Notes under the pieces: generated by a model | Database searches by the model: none | Seen by the model: the letters and a program-made list of their open reading frames with translations, nothing else | Told to the model about the DNA's origin: nothing | Source: JAWCNN01 sp038848005 | GTDB taxonomy: Archaea > Thermoproteota > Bathyarchaeia > Bathyarchaeales > Bathycorpusculaceae | Assembly: GCA_038848005.1 (NCBI GenBank) | Contig: JAWCNZ010000010.1 | Span: forward strand, 1-47,706 | DNA length: 47,706 nt | Direction of reading: 5' to 3' | Translations under genes and position numbers: made by a program | Shown: piece after piece, positions 7,684-15,774 of the stretch | Position numbering within the stretch: position 1 is the first letter of the stretch | Layout: each line of letters begins with the position of its first letter

Positions 7684-8829
7684 ATGGTCGGAAAAAAATT
7701 GGTGATGCTTCCAGGTCCAACTAACATTCCAAATCGTGTTATGCACGCTATGATGAAGCCAATTATAAACCATAGGGGAGCAGAGTTTAAGGCTCTTTAT
7801 GCGGAAATTATGGAAAACTTAAAATGTGTTTTTCAAACTGAAAATGACGTTTTTGTTTTGTCAGCTTCTGGAACTGGTGGAGTTGAATGTGCAGTTAGCA
7901 ATCTGGTTGGTTTCGGCGAGAAGGTTATAGTTCCAGTTTTCGGGGTTTTCGGTGAGAGGCTTGCTGAAAAAATAAGGCGTAGGGGTGGTGTTCCAGTAGA
8001 GTTGGCTGTTCCATGGGGAGAAGCCCCAAAGACCTCGGAAATAAGGAAAGCTATTGAAAACAATTCTGATGTTACAGCTATATTTATTGTTTACAATGAA
8101 ACTTCAACTGGCGTTACGGTTCGCGAGTTGCCTCAAATTGGGAAAATAGCCAAAGAAAACAATTTGTTGTTTGTGGTTGATGCCGTTTCCATTCTCGGCG
8201 GAGATGAACTTCTAGTGGATAAATGGAATATTGATGTTTGTGTGACTGGAAGCCAAAAGTGTTTGGCTTGTCCCCCAGGTTTGGCAATGGTTTCTGTAAG
8301 CCAGAAAGCATGGGAAAAAATAGAGAAAACGCAGGGTAAACCGTTATATTTTGATTTGTTGCAGATGAGAGAAAGTGCAGTTAAAAGCGAAACCCCATTT
8401 ACTCCGGCAATTCCACTTTTTTATGCTCTAGACGAAGCTTTGAAAATGGTTTTAGAAGAGAGGTTAGAAAAAAGGTTTGAAAGGCATAGGCAATGTGCAG
8501 AAGCCTTTTACAATGCAACTGAAGCTTTTGAGATGACCGCTTTTCCAAAAGAGAAAGAGGCACGTTCAAACACTGTGATTGCAATTAACGTTCCAAAAAA
8601 TGTTGACGAGGGCGCCGTGCGCGAAGCGATGCGGAACAGATATAACGTTTTGATTGCTGGCGGGATGGGTAAGCTTAAGGGAAAAATTTTCAGGGTTGGA
8701 TGCATGGGTGTGGTTTCGCAGAAGGAGGTTTTGGCGACGGTGAATGCTTTTGGAAAAGCCTTAAAAGAAGCTGGTTTTCCAGTGGACGCTGAAAGCGGTG
8801 TGGAAGCGGCTAAAAAAGTTTTTCAGTAG
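7684..8829 (+). CDS. Class V aminotransferase (serine/alanine-glyoxylate type)
   Basis: This is a PLP enzyme of the small class V aminotransferase family. It opens with LVMLPGPTNIP, has the SASGTGGVEC phosphate-binding segment and a VVDAVSILGG strand carrying the PLP aspartate. The Schiff-base lysine is in GSQKCLACPPG, and an arginine-containing FRVGCMG is near the end. The frame is open from a TTG at 7654. The ATG at 7684 has GGTGG five bases upstream and gives the usual N-terminus. It converges on a SerB-SerA reading frame with a 7-base overlap. A role as the transaminase for phosphohydroxypyruvate in serine synthesis is therefore likely, though such enzymes also act on alanine and glyoxylate. 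Confidence 0.88.
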   Translation: MVGKKLVMLPGPTNIPNRVMHAMMKPIINHRGAEFKALYAEIMENLKCVFQTENDVFVLSASGTGGVECAVSNLVGFGEKVIVPVFGVFGERLAEKIRRRGGVPVELAVPWGEAPKTSEIRKAIENNSDVTAIFIVYNETSTGVTVRELPQIGKIAKENNLLFVVDAVSILGGDELLVDKWNIDVCVTGSQKCLACPPGLAMVSVSQKAWEKIEKTQGKPLYFDLLQMRESAVKSETPFTPAIPLFYALDEALKMVLEERLEKRFERHRQCAEAFYNATEAFEMTAFPKEKEARSNTVIAINVPKNVDEGAVREAMRNRYNVLIAGGMGKLKGKIFRVGCMGVVSQKEVLATVNAFGKALKEAGFPVDAESGVEAAKKVFQ

Positions 8830-10430
8830 TCGTTTTGGTATTCCATGCATTCTTGACATTTGTAATCGCATGGTTTTCTGCGTGGATATTCAAAAGCTTC
8901 AATTATTTTTCTTGCAACAGCCAGCGAAGTGTATTTTTGCGCTTCCATTGTTTGTGCGCCTATATGCGGAGTGCAAATCACGTTTGGCAACCTTATAAGC
9001 GAATAATCTTCTGGAGGTTCCATTTCGTAAACGTCTAGGGCTGCACCGGCTATTTTGCCCGTTTCCAAAGCCTTGAACAACGCTTTTTCGTTTATAACTT
9101 GCCCTCTTGAAGTGTTGATTATGTAGGCGCCGTTTTTCATTTGGCTTATTTGGTTTTCATCTATCATGTGGTATGTTTGCTTTGTTAATGGCACATGTAA
9201 CGTTACAATGTCACTTTTCCTTAGCAGTTCTTCTAGCGGCATTAGTTGGGCGTCTAACTCTTTTAGGAGGTTTTCAGGCGGATTGTTTAATTCGCAAACT
9301 AGAATTTTCATTTCAAAAGCTTTTGCAAGTTTTGCAACTTTGCGTCCTATGCGTCCGAAACCGATTATGCCGATTGTTTTTCCGTAGAGTTCCCATCCTT
9401 TAATTTCGTGTTTTATCCATTTTCCCTCTTTCATGGCGTTGTCAGCTTTTGGTATTTGTCTAGCCAACGCTATTATAAGCCCAATTGTAAGCTCAGCCAC
9501 TGCCCTTGCAACAGCATCTGATGTGCAAACAACTTTTATACCCTTTTTCTCTGCGTATTCAACGTCAATGTTGTCTACGCCCGCTCCTGCTCTAGCAATT
9601 ACTTTTAGGTTTTCGCCGGCGTCAATTATTTCCTTTGTAATTTTTGTTTTGCTCCTAATAATCAAAACGTGGTAGTCAGCTAATTTCCCTTTTAGTTCTT
9701 CAACTGTGATTTCTGGTTTTACAATTACTTCGAACCCGTAATTCCTTAGCAGTTCAATTCCTTCGTTGTCTATTGGGTCGCACACTAGCACCTTCAGTTT
9801 TTCTCCCTCAAAATTATATGGCATTTTCTCACCTTTTTGTCTTTCCTTGATAAAAGCTATTATGAACGGCAACGCTTCATCCAGCTTGTTCGTGTGTAAA
9901 TTTACTTTTGCATGTTTTTCAAGAGATTGTGTTGGGTTAAAACCTATTCCAAATCCAGCATTGCAAATTATGCTTATATCGTTGGCTCCGTCGCCTATGG
10001 CTATTGTGTTTTCCATTTTAACTCCAAATTGTTCGGCTATACGCATTAAATGCAAAGCCTTGTTTTCATCCACAAATATTTCCACATCAGCCAGTTCATC
10101 ACCATTAAAAACAAGCTTGTTGGAAACAGCAAAGTCTAGTCCCAACATTTCCTTTATTGGATTAACCACTATGTCAAAGCATCCAGTTATGATGCCCACT
10201 TTCACGTTTCCAATTTTTCGCAGTAAATTAACAAACTCTTTTGCTCCGTCTTGTAGCTCAAGCATTTTAGCTGCTTCAATGCATTGTTGATATTTAACGC
10301 CTTTTAGAAGTTTTATCCGCTGTTTTAGCCCTTCTTTCCAGCTTATGCGTCCCTCAATTCCGTCTTTGGTTATTCTTTCAACTTCACCGCTTTTTCCAGC
10401 CATTTTAGCAAGTACAGGAAATATATTCAC
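8823..10430 (-). CDS. serA: Phosphoserine phosphatase-like HAD domain joined in frame to D-3-phosphoglycerate dehydrogenase
   Basis: One 535-codon frame holds two enzymes of serine synthesis. Residues 1 to about 195 are a HAD phosphatase of SerB type, with GIITGCFD (motif II) and AIGDGANDIS (motif IV). The catalytic DxE motif is missing from this frame and lies just upstream in another frame. Residues 203-535 are a short-form SerA: the NAD fold GFGRIGRKVAK, the catalytic NTSRGQVIN and PHIGAQT, and no ACT domain. An internal ATG at 9824 has an AGGTGAG site, so SerA may also be made alone. The C-terminus ends in an unusual cysteine cluster (CDYKCQEC). Confidence 0.88.
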   Translation of the reverse strand: MNIFPVLAKMAGKSGEVERITKDGIEGRISWKEGLKQRIKLLKGVKYQQCIEAAKMLELQDGAKEFVNLLRKIGNVKVGIITGCFDIVVNPIKEMLGLDFAVSNKLVFNGDELADVEIFVDENKALHLMRIAEQFGVKMENTIAIGDGANDISIICNAGFGIGFNPTQSLEKHAKVNLHTNKLDEALPFIIAFIKERQKGEKMPYNFEGEKLKVLVCDPIDNEGIELLRNYGFEVIVKPEITVEELKGKLADYHVLIIRSKTKITKEIIDAGENLKVIARAGAGVDNIDVEYAEKKGIKVVCTSDAVARAVAELTIGLIIALARQIPKADNAMKEGKWIKHEIKGWELYGKTIGIIGFGRIGRKVAKLAKAFEMKILVCELNNPPENLLKELDAQLMPLEELLRKSDIVTLHVPLTKQTYHMIDENQISQMKNGAYIINTSRGQVINEKALFKALETGKIAGAALDVYEMEPPEDYSLIRLPNVICTPHIGAQTMEAQKYTSLAVARKIIEAFEYPRRKPCDYKCQECMEYQNDY

Positions 10431-10473
10431 CTTTTACTAGTACACCCTCAAAGTCTAAAACTACCAAGAACAT
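10405..10473 (-). pseudogene. serB: N-terminal piece of the SerB-like phosphatase, separated by a frameshift
   Basis: The ATG at 10473 has a perfect GGAGGT seven bases upstream. It begins FLVVLDFEGVLVKGEY, the HAD motif I with the nucleophile aspartate, and then hits a stop at 10405. Dropping one base near 10422 joins GEY directly to FPVLAKMAGKS of the downstream frame, restoring a normal phosphatase. The cause is either a sequencing or assembly error in the TATATTT run, a true mutation, or recoding. Without this piece the phosphatase has no nucleophile. Confidence 0.8.
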
Positions 10474-10629
10474 AATTTACACCTCCTTGAGTTTATGGGG
10501 AATCCTAACAAAACTCGAAGTTGGAAGTTTTCTAGTTGGATTGGTATGGCATCACATCCATCCGCCATGTTTACAGACAAAAAGGAAAAATAAAAGTGTT
10601 TCTGTTGTTCAAAGCGTTAATTTTCATCG

Positions 10630-11412
10630 CTATTTTATTGTTTTGCGTGCGAATGTTATATAGCCTGTGTGTGCCGTCATAAGCGTTTGCGGTCTTGTTT
10701 TTCCCCTTTCAGTTTGCATTCCACGTAATAAGCATTCCACGGTTTCTATGTCTACAAAGGCGTTTTCTTTTAGGGTTTCAACTGTTTTTACTGCTTGGTC
10801 TATTGTTGGGCTGAAGGAAACCAGCGTTCCGCATGGTTTTAGGGCTGTGTAGGCATGTGGCACAACAAGCCATGGCGTAGCCAAATCCAGTATAACTGCG
10901 TCAACATCCCGTTCGTCTATACCGGCGGTTATATCCTTATTTTTTAGTTCTACAAAATCTGTTAAGCCCGCCCGCCTAAGGTTTTTCTCTGCTGTTTCAA
11001 GGAATTCCGCTCGGGCTTCGTAGCTGTAAACTTTACCATTTGGCTTGACATAATGGGCTATGGCTGTTGTTAATGCTCCAGCGCCTGTTCCAGCTTCGAC
11101 AACACGGCTTCCAGCGCTTATGCCGCTGAACATGATGATTAGGGCTATGTCTTTTGGGTAGGTTATTTGGGTTTTACGCAAAGCCTTCATAACATAATCG
11201 CGCAGTAACGGCTTTAACAATTTAAATTCTATGTTTAAGCTGCTTAGAACCATTGAGCCGTATTCTTTCCCAATTAAATCGTCAAATTTTATGAAGCCCT
11301 TATGCGTGTGAAAGGTTTTGCCAGCCTCAACCCTAACCAAAAATGTTTTGCGCTGGTTTAAGTAAAGAAGCACGTAATCGCCTTCCACTATTTTTTGATT
11401 TGACAACGGCAT
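10630..11412 (-). CDS. trmI: tRNA (adenine-58-N1)-methyltransferase TrmI
   Basis: This 260-residue protein matches archaeal TrmI, which methylates A57/A58 in the T-loop of tRNA. The N-terminal beta domain contains GDYVLLYLNQRKTFLV and FHTHKGFIKFDDLIGKEYGS. The Rossmann SAM-binding motif VVEAGTGAGALTTAIAHYV and the acidic YSYEAR strand follow. The substrate-side DAVILDLATPW motif and the C-terminal TLMTAHTGYITFARK are in place. Length and domain order are normal. It stands on the minus strand with about 150 bases of gene-poor DNA on its 3' side. TrmI methylation stabilises tRNA and is common in thermophiles. Confidence 0.95.
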   Translation of the reverse strand: MPLSNQKIVEGDYVLLYLNQRKTFLVRVEAGKTFHTHKGFIKFDDLIGKEYGSMVLSSLNIEFKLLKPLLRDYVMKALRKTQITYPKDIALIIMFSGISAGSRVVEAGTGAGALTTAIAHYVKPNGKVYSYEARAEFLETAEKNLRRAGLTDFVELKNKDITAGIDERDVDAVILDLATPWLVVPHAYTALKPCGTLVSFSPTIDQAVKTVETLKENAFVDIETVECLLRGMQTERGKTRPQTLMTAHTGYITFARKTIK

Positions 11413-11481
11413 TCACTAACATGTATTTGATGAAAAAGGGACTATTATTATTTAGGCTAAAGTGAAAAAAGAGAGAGGCGT

Positions 11482-12192
11482 TTACCAAGCCTGTTTCGGC
11501 TTTTGAAGGAAGAGGTAGGCTGTTGTAGCCACAAAGAAAACAGTTGTTATAGCTAAAACTGCCACAGCCATCCGTGTACTGCCAAGCTCATTTTGGCTTC
11601 CCTTCAAGTCTCGACATGTGCTATTAAAGTTTTCTGGAGTTAAATCCTTGCCAAAATACTCACGAAAAGTCTGGTTAAGCTGTTCCCAAGCTTTGTTTAA
11701 ATTTTCAAGTTGTTCCTCAACTGTTTTCAAGTAAATATTTTCAACGGGGGTCATTGAAAAACCAATCAAATCTTCATATGATATTGTTATTTGGGGGGTA
11801 GTGTATGTCGTGTCATATTTTAACGTGATTTCTCCATGTGTTACGCCCCAAACTTGTTCTGGGACTGTGCATGTGAAGTTGCATTCATACGGCAGTGGAA
11901 AGTTCTCTTTAGTTATGTTGTAAAGCATGATTTTGTCTGTGCCGTTTATGAAGCCGAAAACGCTGAAATTAAAATATTTTACGTTGATATAAAACCTTCT
12001 AAGCGAATTCATTGTTAGTTTAACAGTTATGTTTTCGTTTGGTTTGGTTTTTGCCGTGGCGTTAACAGTTATTTTTATTTCTTGAATTTCCTCGTCGAGG
12101 AATGTTTGCATGTTTTCTGTTTGGGCGTTTACATTGCAAGTTATTGTGAATAGGAATATTGAAATTATTGTTGCCAAACATGTTTTTTTCAT
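11482..12192 (-). CDS. Exported membrane-anchored protein with coiled-coil stalk
   Basis: The product has 236 residues. A signal peptide (about 1-23, ending CNVNAQ) is followed by a beta-rich, heavily N-glycosylatable domain with many NxT/NxS sites (for example NATAKT, NITVKL, NFTCTV). A short helical stalk (VEEQLENLNKAWEQLNQTF) follows, then a C-terminal transmembrane helix (MAVAVLAITTVFFVATTAYLF) and a short basic tail. This is a typical type I archaeal surface protein. The start has an AAGGTGA ribosome site. No family is recognised; adhesion or substrate binding at the cell surface is a guess. Confidence 0.75.
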   Translation of the reverse strand: MKKTCLATIISIFLFTITCNVNAQTENMQTFLDEEIQEIKITVNATAKTKPNENITVKLTMNSLRRFYINVKYFNFSVFGFINGTDKIMLYNITKENFPLPYECNFTCTVPEQVWGVTHGEITLKYDTTYTTPQITISYEDLIGFSMTPVENIYLKTVEEQLENLNKAWEQLNQTFREYFGKDLTPENFNSTCRDLKGSQNELGSTRMAVAVLAITTVFFVATTAYLFLQKPKQAW

Positions 12193-12321
12193 TTTTTCAC
12201 CTTATCCATAAACTGCTTGCTGGTTTGGTTTTATGAAATTTTATTTAATTATTTTCTACTATCTTCTTGTTATTTAGTGGTTTCCAAAAGTTGATTTTTT
12301 AAGTTTTATGCATAAAATCGG

Positions 12322-12561
12322 CTATTTTATTGAGCGAATAAAACGTTGGTACATGTATATGAAATATATAATTGCGAAGATTGTTAGTAGCATTTCAAAC
12401 GCTAGGATGGCGGGGTTGTTTTCTATTGCCATGAAATATCCGTGTTGGAGTATGTCCGTGAAAACTAGGGTTTGGAGGAATATGGCTCCGCCTAGACAGC
12501 TTAAACCTAAAATGTGGAAGAGCATTTGGATTTTGTGGTTGAGTTTTTGGTTGGTTTTCAT
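12322..12561 (-). CDS. Small two-helix membrane protein
   Basis: This 79-residue protein has two hydrophobic segments (about 15-35 and 47-70) joined by a short loop DILQHGYFMAIENN, with charged ends. A minus-strand TATA-like element (GTATTATATC, near 12584) would start transcription almost at the ATG, so the mRNA is probably leaderless. The opposite strand is also open here, but its translation is basic and lacks family-like features, so I prefer this strand. Function unknown. Confidence 0.5.
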   Translation of the reverse strand: MKTNQKLNHKIQMLFHILGLSCLGGAIFLQTLVFTDILQHGYFMAIENNPAILAFEMLLTIFAIIYFIYMYQRFIRSIK

Positions 12562-12720
12562 TCTCTATCGAGAATATAAAGATATAATACGGTAACTTAT
12601 AGGTTGTGAATCAGAGCACACAACAACACCTAAAGATTAAACCTTTGAACTTACAATTAACATCTCACTTATTCATTAATAATAAATAGAAGCCAATATT
12701 CATCAATAAAAATCGATATG

Positions 12721-12730
12721 CTTATATAAT
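12721..12730 (+). promoter_or_regulatory. TATA box of the NfeD/SPFH operon
   Basis: CTTATATAAT predicts transcription from about 12753, only a few bases before the ATG at 12759. The mRNA of the three-gene operon is therefore close to leaderless, which fits the lack of a ribosome site there. Confidence 0.55.
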
Positions 12731-12758
12731 GCTTAATGTCTAATGATGATTGAGAACT

Positions 12759-13211
12759 ATGAGAGTTACCCTCACAATAAAAGCCGATGAACTGAAACTT
12801 GCACAGTTACTGGACAAATTCTCAGAGCAGTATCGGACAACCTACACGTTAAAACGCAAAAACGGCGATTTCATTCTACAATTAAATACTGACAACTTCG
12901 GCGAATTAGTAAGGCGTCTAAACCATTTGAAAGACTGCACCTTCAAAGTTGAAGAAATACACGGCGGAGGCTTACTTGAAAAATTAAATGTAAAGCCCAT
13001 AAAAACCAACGTTGACGCTTTGGTAGGCATGGAAACAGTGGCGAAAACCGACATTGACCCGCTTAACGGCGGCATCGTCAAACTCATGGGTGAACTGTGG
13101 TTTTGCCGACCAGAACAAGACAAAACAATAAAAGAAGGAGCAAAAGTGAGGGTTGTGAGGGTGGAAGGCGTCAGCCTTATAGTAGAGGAGGTGGAAAAAG
13201 AAAATGTTTGA
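12759..13211 (+). CDS. NfeD-like soluble OB-fold protein
   Basis: The product has about 150 residues. The C-terminal half carries the NfeD-type OB fold: ALVGMETVAKTDIDPLNGGIVKLMGELWFCR, then KEGAKVRVVRVEGVSLIVEEVE. The N-terminal 80 residues form an alpha/beta domain that is not part of classical NfeD; there is no membrane segment and no ClpP-like protease domain. The gene overlaps the SPFH gene by 8 bases. NfeD and SPFH/stomatin proteins are a well-known pair in membrane-domain maintenance. A TTG at 12750 is an alternative start. Confidence 0.8.
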   Translation: MRVTLTIKADELKLAQLLDKFSEQYRTTYTLKRKNGDFILQLNTDNFGELVRRLNHLKDCTFKVEEIHGGGLLEKLNVKPIKTNVDALVGMETVAKTDIDPLNGGIVKLMGELWFCRPEQDKTIKEGAKVRVVRVEGVSLIVEEVEKENV

Positions 13212-14127
13212 ATTGATGTTGGCAGCGATAATAGTTCTAATAGTTGTGGCGATAATAGCTTCTGGAATAAAAAAGGTGAACCAATACGAAAAAGGCATAG
13301 TGGAACGATGGCACGCCTACGAAAAAACCGTTGAGCCTGGACTACGCTTTATAATTCCCTTCGTTCAAAGAATGTTCCGCATAAACATGCGTGAACAAGT
13401 CATAGACGTGCCACCCCAAGAAATCATCACAGAAGACAACGTTGTCGTAACCATCGACGCCGTAATTTACTATCAAGTAATCGACCCGCGAAGAGCACTT
13501 TACGAAGTGGAAGACTTTGAATTGGCAATAGTGAAACTGGCGCAAACAACACTGCGAAACATTGTGGGCGAAATGACGTTGGACGTGTGTTTAACGTCTA
13601 GGGAAAAGATAAACACTGAACTTAGAAAAGTTTTAGACGAAGCTACAGACAAATGGGGCGTAAAAGTAAACAGAATAGAACTTCAAAGAATTGACCCTCC
13701 AGCCGACATCCAAGCAGCTATGCACAAACAAAAAACAGCGGAACAAGAAAGAAGGCAAATGCGCCTTTTGGCAACTGGAAGAAAAGAAGCAGCAGCGCAA
13801 GACAAAGAAGCAGCCATATTAAAGGCTCAAGGCGAAAAAGCAGCGGCGATACTGCGAGCTGAAGGAGAAGCCAAATCCATAGAAATCGTAGCTGCAGCGC
13901 AAGCCCAAGCCATAAAAATGGTTTCTGAAGCTGCAAACCAATACTTCAAGGAAAACGCCCAATTATACAAAAGGTTGGACATTATAAGAGACACGTTTGC
14001 CCAGCAAACAAAGATAATTGTTCCATCATCCGCAGATGTTCTCAGCGTGCTTGGACTTGAAGGCACACCGTTAATTCCAATAAAGTCTGAAAAGAAAACG
14101 ACAGAAAGCGAAACACCCAAAAGGTGA
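13204..14127 (+). CDS. SPFH/stomatin-like membrane protein
   Basis: This 307-residue protein has one N-terminal membrane segment (about 4-22). The SPFH domain follows (VNQYEKGIVERWHAYEKTVEPGL to about residue 180, with the stomatin signature TLRNIVGEMTLDVCLTSREKIN). A long Ala/Glu/Lys-rich helix (about 178-255) then suits coiled-coil oligomerisation, and the tail is hydrophilic. Stomatins build large rings at membranes and regulate proteases or channels. It overlaps the NfeD-like gene upstream and is followed at once by a small membrane protein, suggesting a three-part complex. Confidence 0.93.
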   Translation: MFELMLAAIIVLIVVAIIASGIKKVNQYEKGIVERWHAYEKTVEPGLRFIIPFVQRMFRINMREQVIDVPPQEIITEDNVVVTIDAVIYYQVIDPRRALYEVEDFELAIVKLAQTTLRNIVGEMTLDVCLTSREKINTELRKVLDEATDKWGVKVNRIELQRIDPPADIQAAMHKQKTAEQERRQMRLLATGRKEAAAQDKEAAILKAQGEKAAAILRAEGEAKSIEIVAAAQAQAIKMVSEAANQYFKENAQLYKRLDIIRDTFAQQTKIIVPSSADVLSVLGLEGTPLIPIKSEKKTTESETPKR

Positions 14128-14132
14128 AACTG

Positions 14133-14441
14133 ATGTCTTATAGCGAAACAACTTCCAATTTGGAAGCGGTTATCTGGACTTTCACAATTGTAATCTTTAT
14201 TGTAGTCGGAATTGTGATACTGATAGCTTGGGGCGCTAAAAAATCTGAGCAAAGACAAAGGGTTTACGCCAGAAAGCTCATGGGCGAACCAGACGAAATA
14301 GACTTGAGAGTCCCATATAAAAAATTTAAAGAACTTTATCCATATTCGAAATTAACATATAGCGAATACAAAAGACTGCAGATGCAAAAAGCCTTTAAAA
14401 AAGCAGTAAGCTCAGAAAAAAACAAAAGAATGGTGAGATAA
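14133..14441 (+). CDS. Single-pass membrane protein of the SPFH operon
   Basis: I start this protein at the ATG at 14133, which has AAGGTGA five bases upstream; a GTG at 14124 overlapping the SPFH stop is the alternative. The product of about 102 residues has one strong membrane helix (AVIWTFTIVIFIVVGIVILIAW) followed by a basic cytosolic tail rich in Lys/Arg/Tyr. No family is recognised. Its place directly after nfeD-like and SPFH genes suggests an accessory subunit. The tail is basic enough to contact lipid head groups or RNA. Confidence 0.7.
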   Translation: MSYSETTSNLEAVIWTFTIVIFIVVGIVILIAWGAKKSEQRQRVYARKLMGEPDEIDLRVPYKKFKELYPYSKLTYSEYKRLQMQKAFKKAVSSEKNKRMVR

Positions 14442-14442
14442 A

Positions 14443-15774
14443 CTAAATTTCATATTCCTCGCCTTTTTCAGTAATAATCGTTTCGCTTTTTAGGTCTCGC
14501 ATGAACTTTGCGAATAACTCTGCGTTTTCCGTGTGAACTGGAAAAATTTTTGTTGCACTAATCCTTTTTAGAATGTTTTTTAGTTGAAGCGGCATTACAT
14601 GACCAGAAACGTGAATATGATATTGCGGCATGCCATAATGCCTAAGCCAGTTAACAAGCCTTTCAAAGTCCATATCCATTTCCTCATTGAACGGTTCAGA
14701 AGCCGAAAGTATATAGCAGCTTCCAGCCAGCGGTTGGATCTCCACAAGCTCCTCCAAATCATAGAAGGATAAAGCCAAAATTATTTTGCATTGTCGCTTC
14801 GAAACTTCGGAGACATCCACAACTTTGCCTTGATACTGCTTAGTTATTTGTTCTTCCCACTTTTCATGGCGCCTCTTCGATTTTCGAAAGATTAGGATGT
14901 TGGCGTCGTCCAACTGTGGAATTTTTAAATGCTTGTCTTTGCGGAGTGCCTCCATCAAATAGGCTTGGCGAAGCGAAACAGCTAAGCATCGCCCAGTTTT
15001 TTGGGCGACACGATAAAACGAGTTTAGACGGTCTATGTCTGTAAGAGCAAAATCAGCCAAAACAATGCCGTCTGCCTGGCTGGCAACTCTGTTCAGTTTA
15101 TCTTCAACCTCACTTTCGGAGGAAACCGAAGCGTTTGTCATGTTTGTGGCTTCGGTGATGATGGCTAGAGGCTTGCTTTCACATGCGTTTTCAACAAATT
15201 CGCCTGTCATTGCATGTTTTGCCCCGTGCATCCGAAAATCGCCTGTATAAACAACACAACCATTTGAAGTGTGAATGATAAAGCCGTAAGCTCCCGGCAC
15301 GGAGTGGTCAACGTGAACTGGCAAAACCTCCAAACCATCAACACGTATTTTGTCGCCTGTTCTGAAAGTGTTAAAGTTTATGCCTTCAACATTAAATTCC
15401 AAATCTGCCCTACGCATTTCGCTTAACGCCTGCAGAATAATCTCTGTTGTTTCGCCACAGTAAACTGGGATTTTGCGGTTTATGAAGGAAATGTAAGCGG
15501 AATGGTCCAAATGCGCATGCGAAATAAACACAGCGTTTATTTCTGGCTGTTCTTCGCTGTATATTCCCCTAATTTTTGGGAGAATATCCAACTCTTTCAG
15601 GGCTTTTTCGCTTTTAGGCGAAAGGTAAGGCGGAGCGTAAAACTGCCTTTTCGCTGTGAAGGGCATTCCAAAATCAAAGAGAACCTTTACGTCACGGTCT
15701 TTCAACAGAATTTTGTTTCCGCCGATTTCGTTTACTCCGCCGTAAAAGGTTATGGTTGTTTCGTTTTTAACCAT
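14443..15774 (-). CDS. RNase J-like metallo-beta-lactamase nuclease
   Basis: This is a beta-CASP metallo-beta-lactamase protein of RNase J type, about 443 residues from the ATG at 15774 (GGAG 8 bases upstream). The N-terminus reads FYGGVNEIGGNKILL, as in RNase J. The zinc motif is FISHAHLDHSAY, with later ligands in VHVDHSVPGAYG and VYTGDFRMH. The C-terminal HVSGHVMPLQLK and FPVHTENAE supply beta-CASP motifs. The likely role is RNA processing or decay. It overlaps the end of the kinase-like gene upstream by 8 bases, so the two are co-transcribed. Confidence 0.88.
   Translation of the reverse strand: MVKNETTITFYGGVNEIGGNKILLKDRDVKVLFDFGMPFTAKRQFYAPPYLSPKSEKALKELDILPKIRGIYSEEQPEINAVFISHAHLDHSAYISFINRKIPVYCGETTEIILQALSEMRRADLEFNVEGINFNTFRTGDKIRVDGLEVLPVHVDHSVPGAYGFIIHTSNGCVVYTGDFRMHGAKHAMTGEFVENACESKPLAIITEATNMTNASVSSESEVEDKLNRVASQADGIVLADFALTDIDRLNSFYRVAQKTGRCLAVSLRQAYLMEALRKDKHLKIPQLDDANILIFRKSKRRHEKWEEQITKQYQGKVVDVSEVSKRQCKIILALSFYDLEELVEIQPLAGSCYILSASEPFNEEMDMDFERLVNWLRHYGMPQYHIHVSGHVMPLQLKNILKRISATKIFPVHTENAELFAKFMRDLKSETIITEKGEEYEI

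Noticed and set aside
10461..10568. 35-codon minus-strand frame (MADGCDAIPIQLENFQ...) upstream of the SerB start.
   Set aside because: It runs across the SerB ribosome site and start in another frame, has no ribosome site of its own and shows no family I can support.
12308..12595. 95-codon plus-strand frame opposite the small two-helix membrane protein.
   Set aside because: Very basic, mixed composition with no domain features; the opposite strand gives a coherent two-helix membrane protein with a TATA box.
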